This document shows positions 1 through 8,368 of a stretch of DNA of 64,000 nucleotides, piece after piece (position 1 is the first letter of the stretch; every line of letters begins with the position of its first letter). Under the pieces are notes generated by a model. It did not search any database and had not been told where the DNA came from. It saw nothing but the letters and a program-made list of their open reading frames with translations. This DNA is from an uncultured Clostridia bacterium. GTDB taxonomy: Bacteria > Bacillota > Clostridia > RUG12999. The stretch is taken from positions 1 to 64,000 of the forward strand of contig CAMNSU010000007.1 of assembly GCA_946555455.1 (NCBI GenBank), read 5' to 3'. The position numbers were made by a program, and so were the translations under genes.

Positions 1-20
1 TGTTATGCAATGAACAAAGA

Positions 21-63
21 GAAAGACCGAACGCTCCACATTCGTTCGGTCTTTCATTTTTTT
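21..63 (+). terminator. Rho-independent terminator of an upstream gene
   Basis: A 13-bp perfect stem (positions 21-33 with 43-55) encloses a 9-base loop and is followed by a run of seven T. It would end a plus-strand transcript that begins before the window. Confidence 0.85.
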
Positions 64-234
64 ATAAGGAAAAATAGGGGGATACAAGACGCAAAACAGT
101 AGAATTATTTTGGGGAAAGGAAAAACGGAAGGTCAGCTAAGGAAAAGTAGATTTTATAGAGAGTGCGCTTTTTTATACAAAGCGTATTTTTTATGTATCT
201 ATAAAAGAAGCATATACACGGAAGCAGAGATGTT

Positions 235-603
235 TTAGCGTGATTTTGCGGCAAGTGCCGTATGGAACCATGAAATTTGTTCATCTACTTGCTGTAAATG
301 CTGCTGCAACACCTGTAATTCATTCAAAATCTTTGCGCGGTGTTGTAAAAACAGTTCCAGTTGGTCGGATAACGATTCCTCACCAAGAGAACAGAGGTCA
401 AAAAAATGCCGGATTTCCCGAATGGTCATACCGGTGTTTTTCAGACAACGCACCGTTTCAATCCGTGATAGGTCTGTATCCGTGAAATATCGAATTCCCT
501 TTTCTGTGCGCCCGGGAGAGAGCAGCCCCTCCTTGTCATAATAGCGAAGAGTGAACGCGGTTAAATTGGTTTTTTTTGCGGCTTCAGAAATGGAATAATA
601 CAT
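235..603 (-). CDS. MerR-family transcriptional regulator
   Basis: This 122-residue protein starts with the MerR winged-helix signature (residues 1-70, including FTLRYYDKEGLL and a GIRYF wing) followed by a long amphipathic helix that would form the dimer coiled coil (about 80-115). The size and the lack of a large C-terminal domain fit small drug- or stress-sensing MerR proteins. No cysteine pattern for metal sensing is seen in the C-terminal part. It is divergent from the MATE exporter, and a MerR-type promoter lies in front of that exporter, so it most likely controls the exporter. The inducer cannot be told from sequence. Confidence 0.9.
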   Translation of the reverse strand: MYYSISEAAKKTNLTAFTLRYYDKEGLLSPGRTEKGIRYFTDTDLSRIETVRCLKNTGMTIREIRHFFDLCSLGEESLSDQLELFLQHRAKILNELQVLQQHLQQVDEQISWFHTALAAKSR

Positions 604-741
604 GGTAGTTCACCCACTTTGCGTTTTTTCTCAGAGTACCACGAAACCACTGTATTGTCAATCAGAAACCGGAAAAAATAATTCACAAATTTTAAGTGAA
701 ATTACTGGTAATTCTGATTGAAATTTTTTTCAGAAACCCCC

Positions 742-772
742 TTGACTTAGAGTGTACTGTAAGGTTTACAAT
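742..772 (+). promoter_or_regulatory. MerR-type promoter with operator in a 19-bp spacer
   Basis: A -35 TTGACT (742-747) and a -10 TACAAT (767-772) are separated by 19 bases. The spacer carries a dyad at about 746-763, CTTAGAGT-GT-ACTGTAAG, with one mismatch. An over-long spacer with a central dyad is the hallmark of promoters that MerR proteins activate by untwisting DNA. It reads towards the MATE gene, 45 bases before its start codon. Confidence 0.8.
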
Positions 773-816
773 AGGGAAACATCCTAAAAATCAGGGAGAA
801 AAAGGGGGCGGTTTGA

Positions 817-2283
817 ATGGTAAAAGATTTGACAACGGGCAGTCCGGCGAGACGGATTGTACTTTTTACCATTCCGATGATGTTGGGAAATTTGTTTCAA
901 CAATTATATAACATGGCAGACACATTAATTGTTGGGAGAACCATTGGGGTGCAGGCGCTCGCGGCGGTGGGCTGCACAGGCAGCATTATTTGGCTGATTA
1001 TTGGGTTGGCGCAGACCATTACCTATGGATTTTCCCTTGTCACAGCGCAGCATTTCGGCGCGCATGACGCAGCGCGTGTGCGCAGAAGTTTTGCAACCAG
1101 TCTGGTAATCAGTATGACGCTTGCGATTTTGCTCACGCTTGTCAGCGTACCTATGACAACGACGATTTTAAAGTGGATGCATGTGCCGCCGGAAATTTTA
1201 CAGCAGGCGCATCACTATCTGATCGTGATATTCAGCGGGATTGCCGCGTCAGTGTTGTTCAACCTGTTTTTTAACATGATACGGGCGTTGGGCGACGGCA
1301 AGACCCCGCTGTTATTTTTGGGTATCACTTGTTTGCTGAACATTGCGCTGGATTTTTTATTCATTTTGCGGTTCAACATGGGCGTGGTGGGCGCGGGTCT
1401 GGCAACAGTGGTATCCCAAGCGATTTCAGGCATTTTATGTATTTTTTATATCAGGAAAAAGCTGCCAGGATTGCAGCTGCAAAAGGAAGATTGGAGAATC
1501 ACGCCGCAAGATGTGAAGGTGCACCTAAAAGTAGGACTGCCGGTAGGATTCCAAAATTCCATTATTGCGATAGGTGCTTTGGCACTGCAAATTGCGTTTA
1601 ATCAGTTGGGCGCGGGGGCGGTCACAGCGTATACGGTACAAGCAAAAATCGGGAGTTTCGCTACGTTGCCGCTGAATGCATTTGGTACGTCTATGGCGAC
1701 CTACGCGGCGCAAAACTACGGCGCGTGCAATCTGGAGCGAATTCGCCGTGGGGTGCGTCAATGCATGGCAATGACAATTCCGATGGCTGTGTTGCTCAGT
1801 ATTACAATTATTTTGGCAGGACGACCGCTCGCATGGATATTTTTAGGCAGCGGTGAGGAAGCAGTTTTTGCGCTGGTGCAAAAATATTTGCGAATGGTCT
1901 GCCCGTTTTATCTTGGTCTGCAGGCATTGTTGGTCTATCGCGGCGTATTGCAGGGACTCGGAAAAGGGTTGGTACCAACCATTGCAGGAGTCATGGAGTT
2001 GGTCGGACGCTTTGTCGGCGCGTTGGTTTTGGTGCGGATATATGGGTTTGCCGGTGCATGTATTGCAGAACCGGCAGCATGGCTTGGCGCCGCGGTTCCG
2101 GTTGTCATTTCCTATTACTATACCATGCGGGAACTGCGTTGGCGTATGCAAGTTGGAAAAAATGCTGTCCTGTTGCTGCCCGGAAATATTGCTGAATGTG
2201 CAGAGGGAACAGTAGCGGCGGGGGGACAGAACAGCGGGGAAAAGGCGATGGATAATGAAGTAATAGAAGATAACGGAATATAG
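817..2283 (+). CDS. MATE-family multidrug efflux transporter
   Basis: The 488-residue product is a polytopic membrane protein with the two-fold repeated arrangement of about 12 hydrophobic segments typical of MATE transporters. It contains the family's N-terminal LFTIPMMLGNLFQQLYNMAD region and the matching ALGDGKTPL and second-half QNYGA segments. MATE proteins export cationic drugs and metabolites in exchange for sodium ions or protons. The last 40 residues are a hydrophilic tail. The start at 817 has a purine-rich ribosome site (GGGGGCGG) just upstream. The gene sits alone downstream of a MerR-type promoter and ends at a strong hairpin, so it is a single-gene unit. The substrate is unknown. 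Confidence 0.92.
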   Translation: MVKDLTTGSPARRIVLFTIPMMLGNLFQQLYNMADTLIVGRTIGVQALAAVGCTGSIIWLIIGLAQTITYGFSLVTAQHFGAHDAARVRRSFATSLVISMTLAILLTLVSVPMTTTILKWMHVPPEILQQAHHYLIVIFSGIAASVLFNLFFNMIRALGDGKTPLLFLGITCLLNIALDFLFILRFNMGVVGAGLATVVSQAISGILCIFYIRKKLPGLQLQKEDWRITPQDVKVHLKVGLPVGFQNSIIAIGALALQIAFNQLGAGAVTAYTVQAKIGSFATLPLNAFGTSMATYAAQNYGACNLERIRRGVRQCMAMTIPMAVLLSITIILAGRPLAWIFLGSGEEAVFALVQKYLRMVCPFYLGLQALLVYRGVLQGLGKGLVPTIAGVMELVGRFVGALVLVRIYGFAGACIAEPAAWLGAAVPVVISYYYTMRELRWRMQVGKNAVLLLPGNIAECAEGTVAAGGQNSGEKAMDNEVIEDNGI

Positions 2284-2301
2284 ATAGAATAAAAGTAAAA
2301 C

Positions 2302-2331
2302 AGCCGAAGCGGGAATATTCCCGCTCCGGCT
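2302..2331. terminator. Bidirectional terminator between convergent genes
   Basis: A 13-bp stem (2302-2314 with 2318-2331, one mismatch) has T-rich sequence on both sides. It serves the MATE gene on the plus strand and the converging gene ending at 2357. Confidence 0.8.
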
Positions 2332-2356
2332 TTGTCTGTTCGTCCGGAAAAGGATT

Positions 2357-3472
2357 TTAAGCCTGTTCCGACGGAACGGTTTGTGACCGTTTTTCCAGTT
2401 CCGCCAGTTTATCCTCCAAAAATTTAATCCGAATTTTTAATTTTTCCAGTTCCAAATTTTCAGGAACAGCCGCTTGTTTGCCGGAAAAACGGCAAATTTC
2501 ATCGCTCAAATTGACCGTGGCGTTGCTGCTTGCAGCAGGTGCAGCACAAGCGGCGGACGCTGCTGCCTGTTGCGGCGCGGCGGACGGCTGCTCGGTCTCT
2601 TCATATAAAAAGGTCATTTGGCTGCCTGAAACATCCTGCAATGTGGCAGCGGGACTTTTGAGCCATGCAAGCTGTGTTTGCGGCGGCACCTCCTGTTTTT
2701 GAGAGGAGAGGTTTTGCAGCGTGATATGGAAGATGGTGCTGTCCTGTAAAAAAGAAACCTTTAATCCGTTTTCGTCTTTCCAAAGGACGGGACGCGTTTG
2801 GTTTGTGCAATATTGGTAAATGCAAAACGGTTTTCCTTCCGGCGGACAATAGACAAGGGCGTTGCTGTTTTTGTCCTTTGCAAGATAAGAGATGTGCAGT
2901 CCGTCGTCATAGAGACAACTGGGATATTTGGTGCCGATTGATTTTTGATCCAGCGTCACAGTTTCGCTGAGCGATTTGCTGCTCCAAATCAGCCGGCGCG
3001 TTAAAACATTGCCAAACGGAGAGATATATGTAATTAAAATATCTCGGTTGTCAGGGTCGGTGCAAATGGAAAAGGGCGCGTCCAAATTGCTGCACGCGTC
3101 AATGAAAAAAGGTTTGCCGTCACCGGACAAAAACGAAAGATAGAATAGTGTGCGTGCATTTTGTGTGACGGTGTAAAACAGAACGGGTATATTCCCATGC
3201 AGCATTAAATGAAAATTGCGCGCGCCGCAAACGGATTGCAGTGGGACAATATCAAAGGCGTTTTGAAAAAAACGTGCAAGATAGGTAGCAGAGGGGTTGC
3301 AATAAACAATATAAACGGTGTCGTTTGCGCTAATAGCTGCGTCAAAAGATGGGTAACAGTCGTGGCTTAGCTCTTTTTGGAACTGATTGGTTGTCAAGGT
3401 GAGCGTAGAACCACGCATTTCGAGATGAATATCGCCGTGGCGGGTGGTGTTCAGAATGATTTTTTGACTCAT
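2357..3472 (-). CDS. Uncharacterised protein with C-terminal coiled coil
   Basis: I do not recognise this 371-residue protein. Residues 1-285 are a run of short beta-strand-like segments with repeated aromatic and hydrophobic pairs (ILITYISPFG, LHISYLAK, LKVSFLQD), which looks like a beta-propeller or similar all-beta fold. Then follows a low-complexity Ala/Ser/Pro linker (about 290-320). The end (about 335-365) is a heptad-patterned helix, LEKLKIRIKFLEDKLAELEK, so the protein may be oligomeric. There is no signal peptide or membrane segment. It is divergent from the cysteine-rich gene at 3712 and might share its role, but this is a guess. Confidence 0.7.
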   Translation of the reverse strand: MSQKIILNTTRHGDIHLEMRGSTLTLTTNQFQKELSHDCYPSFDAAISANDTVYIVYCNPSATYLARFFQNAFDIVPLQSVCGARNFHLMLHGNIPVLFYTVTQNARTLFYLSFLSGDGKPFFIDACSNLDAPFSICTDPDNRDILITYISPFGNVLTRRLIWSSKSLSETVTLDQKSIGTKYPSCLYDDGLHISYLAKDKNSNALVYCPPEGKPFCIYQYCTNQTRPVLWKDENGLKVSFLQDSTIFHITLQNLSSQKQEVPPQTQLAWLKSPAATLQDVSGSQMTFLYEETEQPSAAPQQAAASAACAAPAASSNATVNLSDEICRFSGKQAAVPENLELEKLKIRIKFLEDKLAELEKRSQTVPSEQA

Positions 3473-3561
3473 GGAAATCCCTGCCTTTCACTGATTCCTT
3501 CAATAGTTATCTTATGAAGAGAAAAGAGAGGGTATACCGCAGGGAAATGAAAATTATAGGA

Positions 3562-3588
3562 ACATAAAAAGCCGTGTAACATATTATA
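3562..3588 (+). promoter_or_regulatory. Possible sporulation (sigma-K/sigma-E-like) promoter
   Basis: CATATTATA at 3580-3588 fits the mother-cell -10 pattern CATANNNTA, and an AC doublet lies 16 bases upstream (3562-3563). No TTGACA/TATAAT-type promoter is apparent before the gene at 3712. A short motif in AT-rich DNA can match by chance. Confidence 0.3.
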
Positions 3589-3711
3589 GTAGTGAAACAG
3601 CATAAAATTCTATAGATACCGGGCACGGAGGCTCTGAAAACAGAAAACAGTCCATGTTGCTTGCCAAACTGGGAAACGGTAAGGGTTTCATTAAAAAAAG
3701 GAGGTTAAACA

Positions 3712-4545
3712 ATGGCGGAAACAAAAAATTGCAATAATTTGAATGAAGCTGTGTGTATACAAACAGATAAAATTTATGACTCGTGCAGAGAAAAAGAGTG
3801 TCTCGAAAACTTAAGAGTCTATTTTTCGGAAAGTGCACAGAGTGTGATTGACCGCGCAACGTCTGTCCGGTTTAAAAAAGCAGAAATCATTTGCTGTAGT
3901 TCAGACGTAGAAGAGGTTGGATTCAACCGCGGATTCTTCAGCGTGGATATTAAATTCTATTTCAAGATATTCTTAGAAGCCTGCGGCTGCGGCGGACGTC
4001 CGATTGAAATAGAAGGACTTGCTACATATTATAAAAAAGTGATATTGTTTGGCTCAGAAGGAAGCGCGTTTACGTTTACCTCTGACATGGACACGAATTT
4101 CTGTGATTGTATGCGGCCGGAGAAAAACAATCTGCCCAAAGCGGTGATTGAAACGGTGAATCCTGTTGCCTTGGGCGCAAAAATCGTAGATGTATGCTGT
4201 GACTGTTACTGCGGAGAAGAATCTGTTAGTGTGGCGAGCTGCGGCTGCTGCGATATCAACGATATCCCGGGCTGCATTTGTAACCTGTTTGACGGACCGG
4301 TTGGCAACTATGACTGCAAAAAACGCATTTATGTAACGCTGGGAATTTTCGTGATTGTTCGTCTGCAAAGAAGCGTGCAACTGCTGATTCCTTGCTATGA
4401 CTTCTGCATTCCGGAAAAAGAATGTATTGAACAGCCGGAGGACGATCCGTGCAAACTGTTTGAAAAAATTAAATTCCCTGTGGACGAATTTTTCCCACCC
4501 AGCAGCTATATGGCGCAAAACGATTGTGACTGCGGCTGCAAATAA
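3712..4545 (+). CDS. Cysteine-rich conserved Clostridia protein, possibly spore-associated
   Basis: The 277-residue product contains 27 cysteines, many in doublets and CxC clusters (ACGCGG, VCCDCYCG, SCGCCD, DCDCGC). It has no signal peptide. Such density is known from disulphide-cross-linked spore coat and exosporium proteins, and the gene has a possible mother-cell promoter upstream. Between the clusters are regular beta-rich stretches (FFSVDIKFYFKIFLEACG; IYVTLGIFVIVRLQRSVQLL), which suggests a folded domain of two similar halves rather than a simple repeat. The start has a perfect ribosome site (AAAGGAGG at 3698-3705). A metal-binding role is the alternative. I cannot name a specific family with certainty. 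Confidence 0.75.
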   Translation: MAETKNCNNLNEAVCIQTDKIYDSCREKECLENLRVYFSESAQSVIDRATSVRFKKAEIICCSSDVEEVGFNRGFFSVDIKFYFKIFLEACGCGGRPIEIEGLATYYKKVILFGSEGSAFTFTSDMDTNFCDCMRPEKNNLPKAVIETVNPVALGAKIVDVCCDCYCGEESVSVASCGCCDINDIPGCICNLFDGPVGNYDCKKRIYVTLGIFVIVRLQRSVQLLIPCYDFCIPEKECIEQPEDDPCKLFEKIKFPVDEFFPPSSYMAQNDCDCGCK

Positions 4546-4557
4546 GAATATAACCAT

Positions 4558-4589
4558 AAAAGACCGGAACAATACTGTTCCGGTCTTTT
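4558..4589. terminator. Bidirectional terminator
   Basis: A perfect 14-bp stem (4558-4571 with 4576-4589), a 4-base loop and A/T tracts on both sides. It lies between the convergent genes ending at 4545 and 4619. Confidence 0.9.
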
Positions 4590-4618
4590 GAAATTTCAAA
4601 AGATTTTATCCCAAGTCG

Positions 4619-5368
4619 CTATTTCACTGCTCTGGTTGCAATGAAACAGGGAATGTTCATTTGGTGCAAACGCCCGTCGCCGTTGGTATCTTCATATAAA
4701 TCTGTTAATCGAAATCCCGCTTCAAGCTGACCGCCTATCTGTTCTTCTAAGGTATGGGAAAACTGCACGCCGTCATTGTCTTGCTCCAATTGTTTCATTT
4801 GTTCTGTGTTTTTTAGTGGGTTAAACGGCAATGAATTTACCACCTCTGTTTCATCATCACCGGCAAATAAAAAGTTGATTCCGTTGTCCATTCCTGCAAG
4901 AAGTATGCCGGAGCGTTTTAATACACGGTAGCATTCCTGCCATATCGGCTTTACTTCCTCAACATAGCAATTTGCTACAGGGTGAAAGATAATATCGAAA
5001 GATTCATTCTCAAAAGGCAGCTTTTTTGTCATGTCTCCTCTGATAATTTCAATATTGTATTGCTCCCTTCCCGCAACGAGTCTTTCACTGTTTATCTGTT
5101 CTTCGGAATAATCAAGTACGGTACATACTGCGCCGAGAGCAGCAAAAATCGGCATTTGCTGTCCGCCGCCGCTCGCTAGTCCTAATATTTTTTTGCCTTT
5201 TAAGTTGCCAAACCATGCGTGAGGGACATATTTTGTCGGCGTCAATTTTACGTTCCATACGCCATTTTGTGCAGCTTCATAAGTAGAATGGTCAATCGGT
5301 TTTCCCCATTCCCAGCCATTTTTGACCCACCTGTCAATTGTTTTTGCATTGATATCCTGATATGACAT
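4619..5368 (-). CDS. Class I SAM-dependent methyltransferase
   Basis: The 249-residue protein has the Rossmann-type methyltransferase signature: motif I ILGLASGGGQQ (about 61-71), an acidic end of beta-2 (VLDYS), GDMTKKLPFENESFDIIFHPVA for motifs II-III and YRVLKRSGILLAGM for the next strand. It belongs to the Methyltransf_11 group. The N-terminal NGWEWGKPIDHSTYEAAQNGVW segment is typical of a Firmicute subfamily with no known substrate. It is a single gene with a good ribosome site (GGAGGG) and no informative partner. Confidence 0.88.
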   Translation of the reverse strand: MSYQDINAKTIDRWVKNGWEWGKPIDHSTYEAAQNGVWNVKLTPTKYVPHAWFGNLKGKKILGLASGGGQQMPIFAALGAVCTVLDYSEEQINSERLVAGREQYNIEIIRGDMTKKLPFENESFDIIFHPVANCYVEEVKPIWQECYRVLKRSGILLAGMDNGINFLFAGDDETEVVNSLPFNPLKNTEQMKQLEQDNDGVQFSHTLEEQIGGQLEAGFRLTDLYEDTNGDGRLHQMNIPCFIATRAVK

Positions 5369-5481
5369 CGTATCCCTCCTTACATAACAGCGCCCGCAGA
5401 CAAATTTTTTGCGGTTAAAATATATTCTATATATTTCCGTACCGAAGGCGAGTATGCCACCCCCAAGCGCTCCGCTTTTTT

Positions 5482-5521
5482 AAAAAAAAGTCGCCGCAAG
5501 CGATATGAAGCTTGCGGCGAC
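5482..5521 (-). terminator. Terminator of the tRNA-Val gene
   Basis: On the minus strand a perfect 12-bp stem (5521-5510 with 5501-5490) is followed directly by eight T (5489-5482). It begins right after the CCA end of the tRNA. Confidence 0.9.
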
Positions 5522-5522
5522 G

Positions 5523-5600
5523 TGGTGGAGACAACTGGAGTCGAACCAGTGACCTCCTGCATGTCAAGCAGACACTCTAACCAGCTGAGCTATGCCTCCA
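5523..5600 (-). tRNA. tRNA-Val (anticodon GAC), CCA encoded
   Basis: The minus strand folds into a full cloverleaf. The acceptor is TGGAGGC/GTCTCCA. The anticodon stem TCTGC/GCAGG holds loop TTGACAT with anticodon GAC. The T-arm is ACTGG-TTCGACT-CCAGT. The terminal CCA (5525-5523) is encoded. GAC reads GUC, a valine codon. It is a solitary tRNA with its own terminator. Confidence 0.95.
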
Positions 5601-5644
5601 TAAAGTTTTTACAAACAAAATTATAGCATAGAAAAGGGCAGGTG

Positions 5645-7504
5645 TCAATTGTTTATTATATTTTTTGTTTTCAGCGCGCGCATAGCGTTTAAAATCGCTA
5701 TCACAGAGACGCCGACATCTGCGAAAACGGCTTCCCACATGTTTGCCATGCCGAGTGCGCCGAGAAGCAAAACCAAAAGTTTCACGCCTAAGGCAAAGAC
5801 AATGTTTTGCCGCACAATGCGCAGCGTTTTTTGAGAAATTTTCATGGCAACAGCGATTTTGGAAGGACTGTCGTCCATGAGCACCACGTCTGCGGCTTCA
5901 ATGGCGGCGTCGGAACCAAGCGCGCCCATTGCAATACCGATATCCGCGCGGGACAATACAGGCGCGTCATTGATACCGTCGCCGACAAATGCCAGTTTGC
6001 CGCGCGGCGTTTTTTCCTGCAGCAGTTTTTCCACTTGTTCCACTTTGTCTGCCGGAAGAAGCTGCGTATAAACAGCGTCCAGTCCGAGTTGCTGCGCGAC
6101 TTGTTCGCCGACCGCTTTGGAATCGCCGGTCAGCATAACAGTTTTGCGGATTCCCTGTTTTTTCAGCGCGCGCACAGCGTCCGCGGCATCTGCTTTGATT
6201 TCGTCGGAAATCACAATATGACCGGCATAACGGCTGCCGACAGCCACATGAACAATGGTGCCGGTATGATGGCAGTCACGCCACGCCGCGCCGATTTCTT
6301 TCATTAGTTTATCGTTGCCGGCATAGACTGTCACGCCGTCTACGACAGCGCGGACGCCGCGACCTGCCAGTTCCTCCGAATCGGTGACGCGTGCAGCGTC
6401 AAGCGGCTGTCCATATGCCGCTTTGAGCGACAGGGAAATGGGATGGTCGCTGTAGTGTTCCGCCAGTGCGGCAAATTCCAAAAGCTGCGATTCCGAAATA
6501 TCGTCCGGATGGATTGCAGTTACCCGAAACGTGCCATGCGTCAGCGTTCCGGTTTTGTCAAACACAATAAGTTCCGTTTGCGCCAATGCTTCCAGATAAT
6601 TGCTGCCTTTCACCAAAATACCGCATTTGGACGCGCCGCCGATACCGCCGAAAAAGCTGAGCGGCACAGAAATCACGAGTGCACAGGGGCAGGAAATGAC
6701 CAAGAAAATGAGCGCGCGCTGTACCCAATCGCCCCAGCCGCCGCCAAGAAAGAGAGGCGGCAACAGTGCAAGCAACGCCGCGAAAATAACGACCACCGGC
6801 GTATAATAACGGGCAAATTTCGTAATAAAATTCTCGCTTTTCGCTTTTTTACTGCTGGAGTTTTCCACCAAGTCCAGAATTTTAGAGACAGTAGATTCTC
6901 CAAATACACGGTTCACACGAATGCGCAGTAGCCCGCTTTGGTTGATACAACCACTGATCACATTGTCGCCCGGCTGCACATCGCGCGGCAGGGATTCGCC
7001 GGTCAGCGCAGAGGTGTTGAGGGCGGAAACACCGTCCAGCACAACGCCGTCCAGCGGCACTTTTTCGCCGGGCTTGACCACAATCGTGTCGCCGACAGCA
7101 ATTTCGTTTGGGTCAACCTGTTTGAGTTCGCCGTTCACTTCTATGTTCGCATAGTCAGGACGAATGTCCATCAATGAGGCAATCGACTTGCGCGAACGTC
7201 CCACGGCATAGCTTTGAAACAGTTCGCCGATTTGATAGAACAACATCACGGCAACGCCCTCGGGATATTCTCCTAGGAAAAACGCACCAACGGTGGCAAG
7301 CGCCATGAGAAAGTTTTCGTCAAAAATTTGTCCGTGCGCTATATTGCGGACAGCGCGCCACAAAACGTCCCAGCCAACAAGCGCAAACGGCGCCAGAAAC
7401 AACAGCAGCCGAAGGAATCCTTCCGCCGGAATGCACAGAGCAACGGTAAACAGCGCAGCGGCGGCAATAATGCGCAGCAGCATCTTTTTTTGTTTTCGAT
7501 TCAT
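5645..7504 (-). CDS. Heavy-metal P1B-type ATPase (Zn/Cd/Pb exporter type)
   Basis: This 619-residue ATPase has all the marks of the group that exports zinc, cadmium and lead: the TGES actuator loop (about 168-171), the transmembrane metal site CPC (272-274), the phosphorylated aspartate in DKTGT (D316) and GDGINDAPVL near the C-terminus, within about eight membrane segments. It has no N-terminal metal-binding domain; that domain is a separate gene just upstream. The start at 7504 has the ribosome site AGGTG; a longer reading frame to 7573 lacks one and runs over the HMA gene. It is the last gene of the ArsR-controlled operon. CPC with an ArsR/CadC-like regulator favours Zn/Cd over copper. Confidence 0.92.
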   Translation of the reverse strand: MNRKQKKMLLRIIAAAALFTVALCIPAEGFLRLLLFLAPFALVGWDVLWRAVRNIAHGQIFDENFLMALATVGAFFLGEYPEGVAVMLFYQIGELFQSYAVGRSRKSIASLMDIRPDYANIEVNGELKQVDPNEIAVGDTIVVKPGEKVPLDGVVLDGVSALNTSALTGESLPRDVQPGDNVISGCINQSGLLRIRVNRVFGESTVSKILDLVENSSSKKAKSENFITKFARYYTPVVVIFAALLALLPPLFLGGGWGDWVQRALIFLVISCPCALVISVPLSFFGGIGGASKCGILVKGSNYLEALAQTELIVFDKTGTLTHGTFRVTAIHPDDISESQLLEFAALAEHYSDHPISLSLKAAYGQPLDAARVTDSEELAGRGVRAVVDGVTVYAGNDKLMKEIGAAWRDCHHTGTIVHVAVGSRYAGHIVISDEIKADAADAVRALKKQGIRKTVMLTGDSKAVGEQVAQQLGLDAVYTQLLPADKVEQVEKLLQEKTPRGKLAFVGDGINDAPVLSRADIGIAMGALGSDAAIEAADVVLMDDSPSKIAVAMKISQKTLRIVRQNIVFALGVKLLVLLLGALGMANMWEAVFADVGVSVIAILNAMRALKTKNIINN

Positions 7505-7533
7505 GGAACACACCTCATTTCTATAAAAATACG

Positions 7534-7752
7534 TTAAAGAACGATGGTGCAGTCCGGTTCCACTTTGCGGCAAACCTTGACGACTTCTTTCATGATTTCA
7601 TCAAAACGGTCGTCTGCTGCTTCCAGCGTGAGTTTTTGTGAGAAAAAACTCACAGAAGCGTCCTGTACGCCGTCAATTTTTTGAATTGCCGTTTCCATTT
7701 TTGCCGCGCAGTTGGCGCAGTCGAGGTCTATCATTTTAAATTGCTTTTTCAT
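7534..7752 (-). CDS. Free-standing HMA-domain metal-binding protein
   Basis: The 72-residue protein is a single heavy-metal-associated domain with a ferredoxin-like beta-alpha-beta-beta-alpha-beta pattern. The metal site is DLDCANCAAKME (C12, C15). It matches the N-terminal domain usually fused to CadA/ZntA ATPases. It ends 29 bases before the ATPase start and has its own ribosome site (AAAGGATG before 7752). It probably delivers metal to the ATPase or replaces the missing domain. The C-terminal CRKVEPDCT adds two more cysteines that may take part in binding. Confidence 0.9.
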   Translation of the reverse strand: MKKQFKMIDLDCANCAAKMETAIQKIDGVQDASVSFFSQKLTLEAADDRFDEIMKEVVKVCRKVEPDCTIVL

Positions 7753-7781
7753 CAAAAAACATCCTTTCTGTTTGAAATGCA

Positions 7782-8144
7782 TTATTCCGCCAAATGTTCC
7801 ATACCCTGATTGATAATGGTATGCACATGGTCGTCCGCCAAAGAATAGAACACGGTTTTTCCCTCGCGGCGGTATTTGACGAGTTTGCTTTGTTTGAGTG
7901 CGCGAAGCTGGTGCGAAATGGCGGACTGCGTCATATTCAAAAGCTGGGCAATGTCGCAGACACACATTTCAGATTCAAACAAAACATATAAAATTTTGAT
8001 ACGCGTGGAATCTCCAAAGATTTTAAACAACTCCGCAAGGTCATATAGAATCTCGTCATCCGGCATGTTTTGATTCACCTGCGCAATGATTTCGTCATGC
8101 GCATGAATATATTCGCAGCGTTCCACGTCATTTTGAGCAGACAT
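7782..8144 (-). CDS. ArsR/SmtB-family metal-responsive repressor (CadC-like)
   Basis: This is a winged-helix repressor of about 120 residues. The recognition helix region reads ELFKIFGDSTRIKILYVLF...MTQSAISHQLRALKQSKLVKYRREGKTVFYSL. It has the ELCVCDLA-like motif (EMCVCDIAQ) of CadC/ArsR proteins and a DDHVHTIINQGMEH alpha-5 segment like the zinc site of SmtB/CzrA. It should repress its own operon until bound by Zn or Cd. The start at 8144 is preferred because an in-frame ATG at 8162 lies inside the operator and only about 15 bases from the expected transcription start. Confidence 0.9.
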   Translation of the reverse strand: MSAQNDVERCEYIHAHDEIIAQVNQNMPDDEILYDLAELFKIFGDSTRIKILYVLFESEMCVCDIAQLLNMTQSAISHQLRALKQSKLVKYRREGKTVFYSLADDHVHTIINQGMEHLAE

Positions 8145-8160
8145 GATATCACATTCTTTC

Positions 8161-8212
8161 ATATGAATTATTGTTCATATATTATTATATGCAAAATGAA
8201 GAATTTTGTCAA
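8161..8212 (-). promoter_or_regulatory. Promoter and ArsR-type operator of the metal operon
   Basis: On the minus strand TTGACA (8212-8207) and TATAAT (8189-8184) are separated by 17 bases, a consensus sigma-A promoter. Just downstream, over the expected +1, lies the inverted repeat ATATGAA-6-TTCATAT (8161-8180), close to the known SmtB/CzrA/CadC operator form. Confidence 0.88.
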
Positions 8213-8253
8213 TACTTTTTTCACAAGATTTTCAAAAAATTTCAAAAAAGGTA

Positions 8254-8284
8254 TTGACTTAAAGTTAACTTTAACTTGTATAAT
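8254..8284 (+). promoter_or_regulatory. MerR-type promoter (19-bp spacer) of the DUF362 cluster
   Basis: TTGACT (8254-8259) and TATAAT (8279-8284) are 19 bases apart, and the spacer contains the perfect 12-bp palindrome AAAGTTAACTTT. The geometry matches MerR-activated promoters. The nearest candidate regulator is the MerR gene at the far end of the same cluster (11893-12351). Confidence 0.75.
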
Positions 8285-8368
8285 GGTGTCAATAAGAGCA
8301 AAACTTTAATACGTTTTATTGCGGAGGAATTTCAATTTCATGTGGATTGGAAGGAGGAAATACAAACT

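Noticed and set aside
5380-5562. Short minus-strand reading frame over the tRNA
   Set aside because: It covers the 3' half of tRNA-Val and its terminator; translation of a tRNA gene is an artefact.
6443-6931. Plus-strand frames of up to 166 codons opposite the metal ATPase
   Set aside because: They are complementary-strand shadows of a long GC-rich gene and have neither starts with ribosome sites nor family features.
8276-8368. Longer N-terminus of the DUF362 protein
   Set aside because: The extra codons begin at a TTG that overlaps the -10 element of the promoter; the GTG at 8369 has a proper ribosome site.
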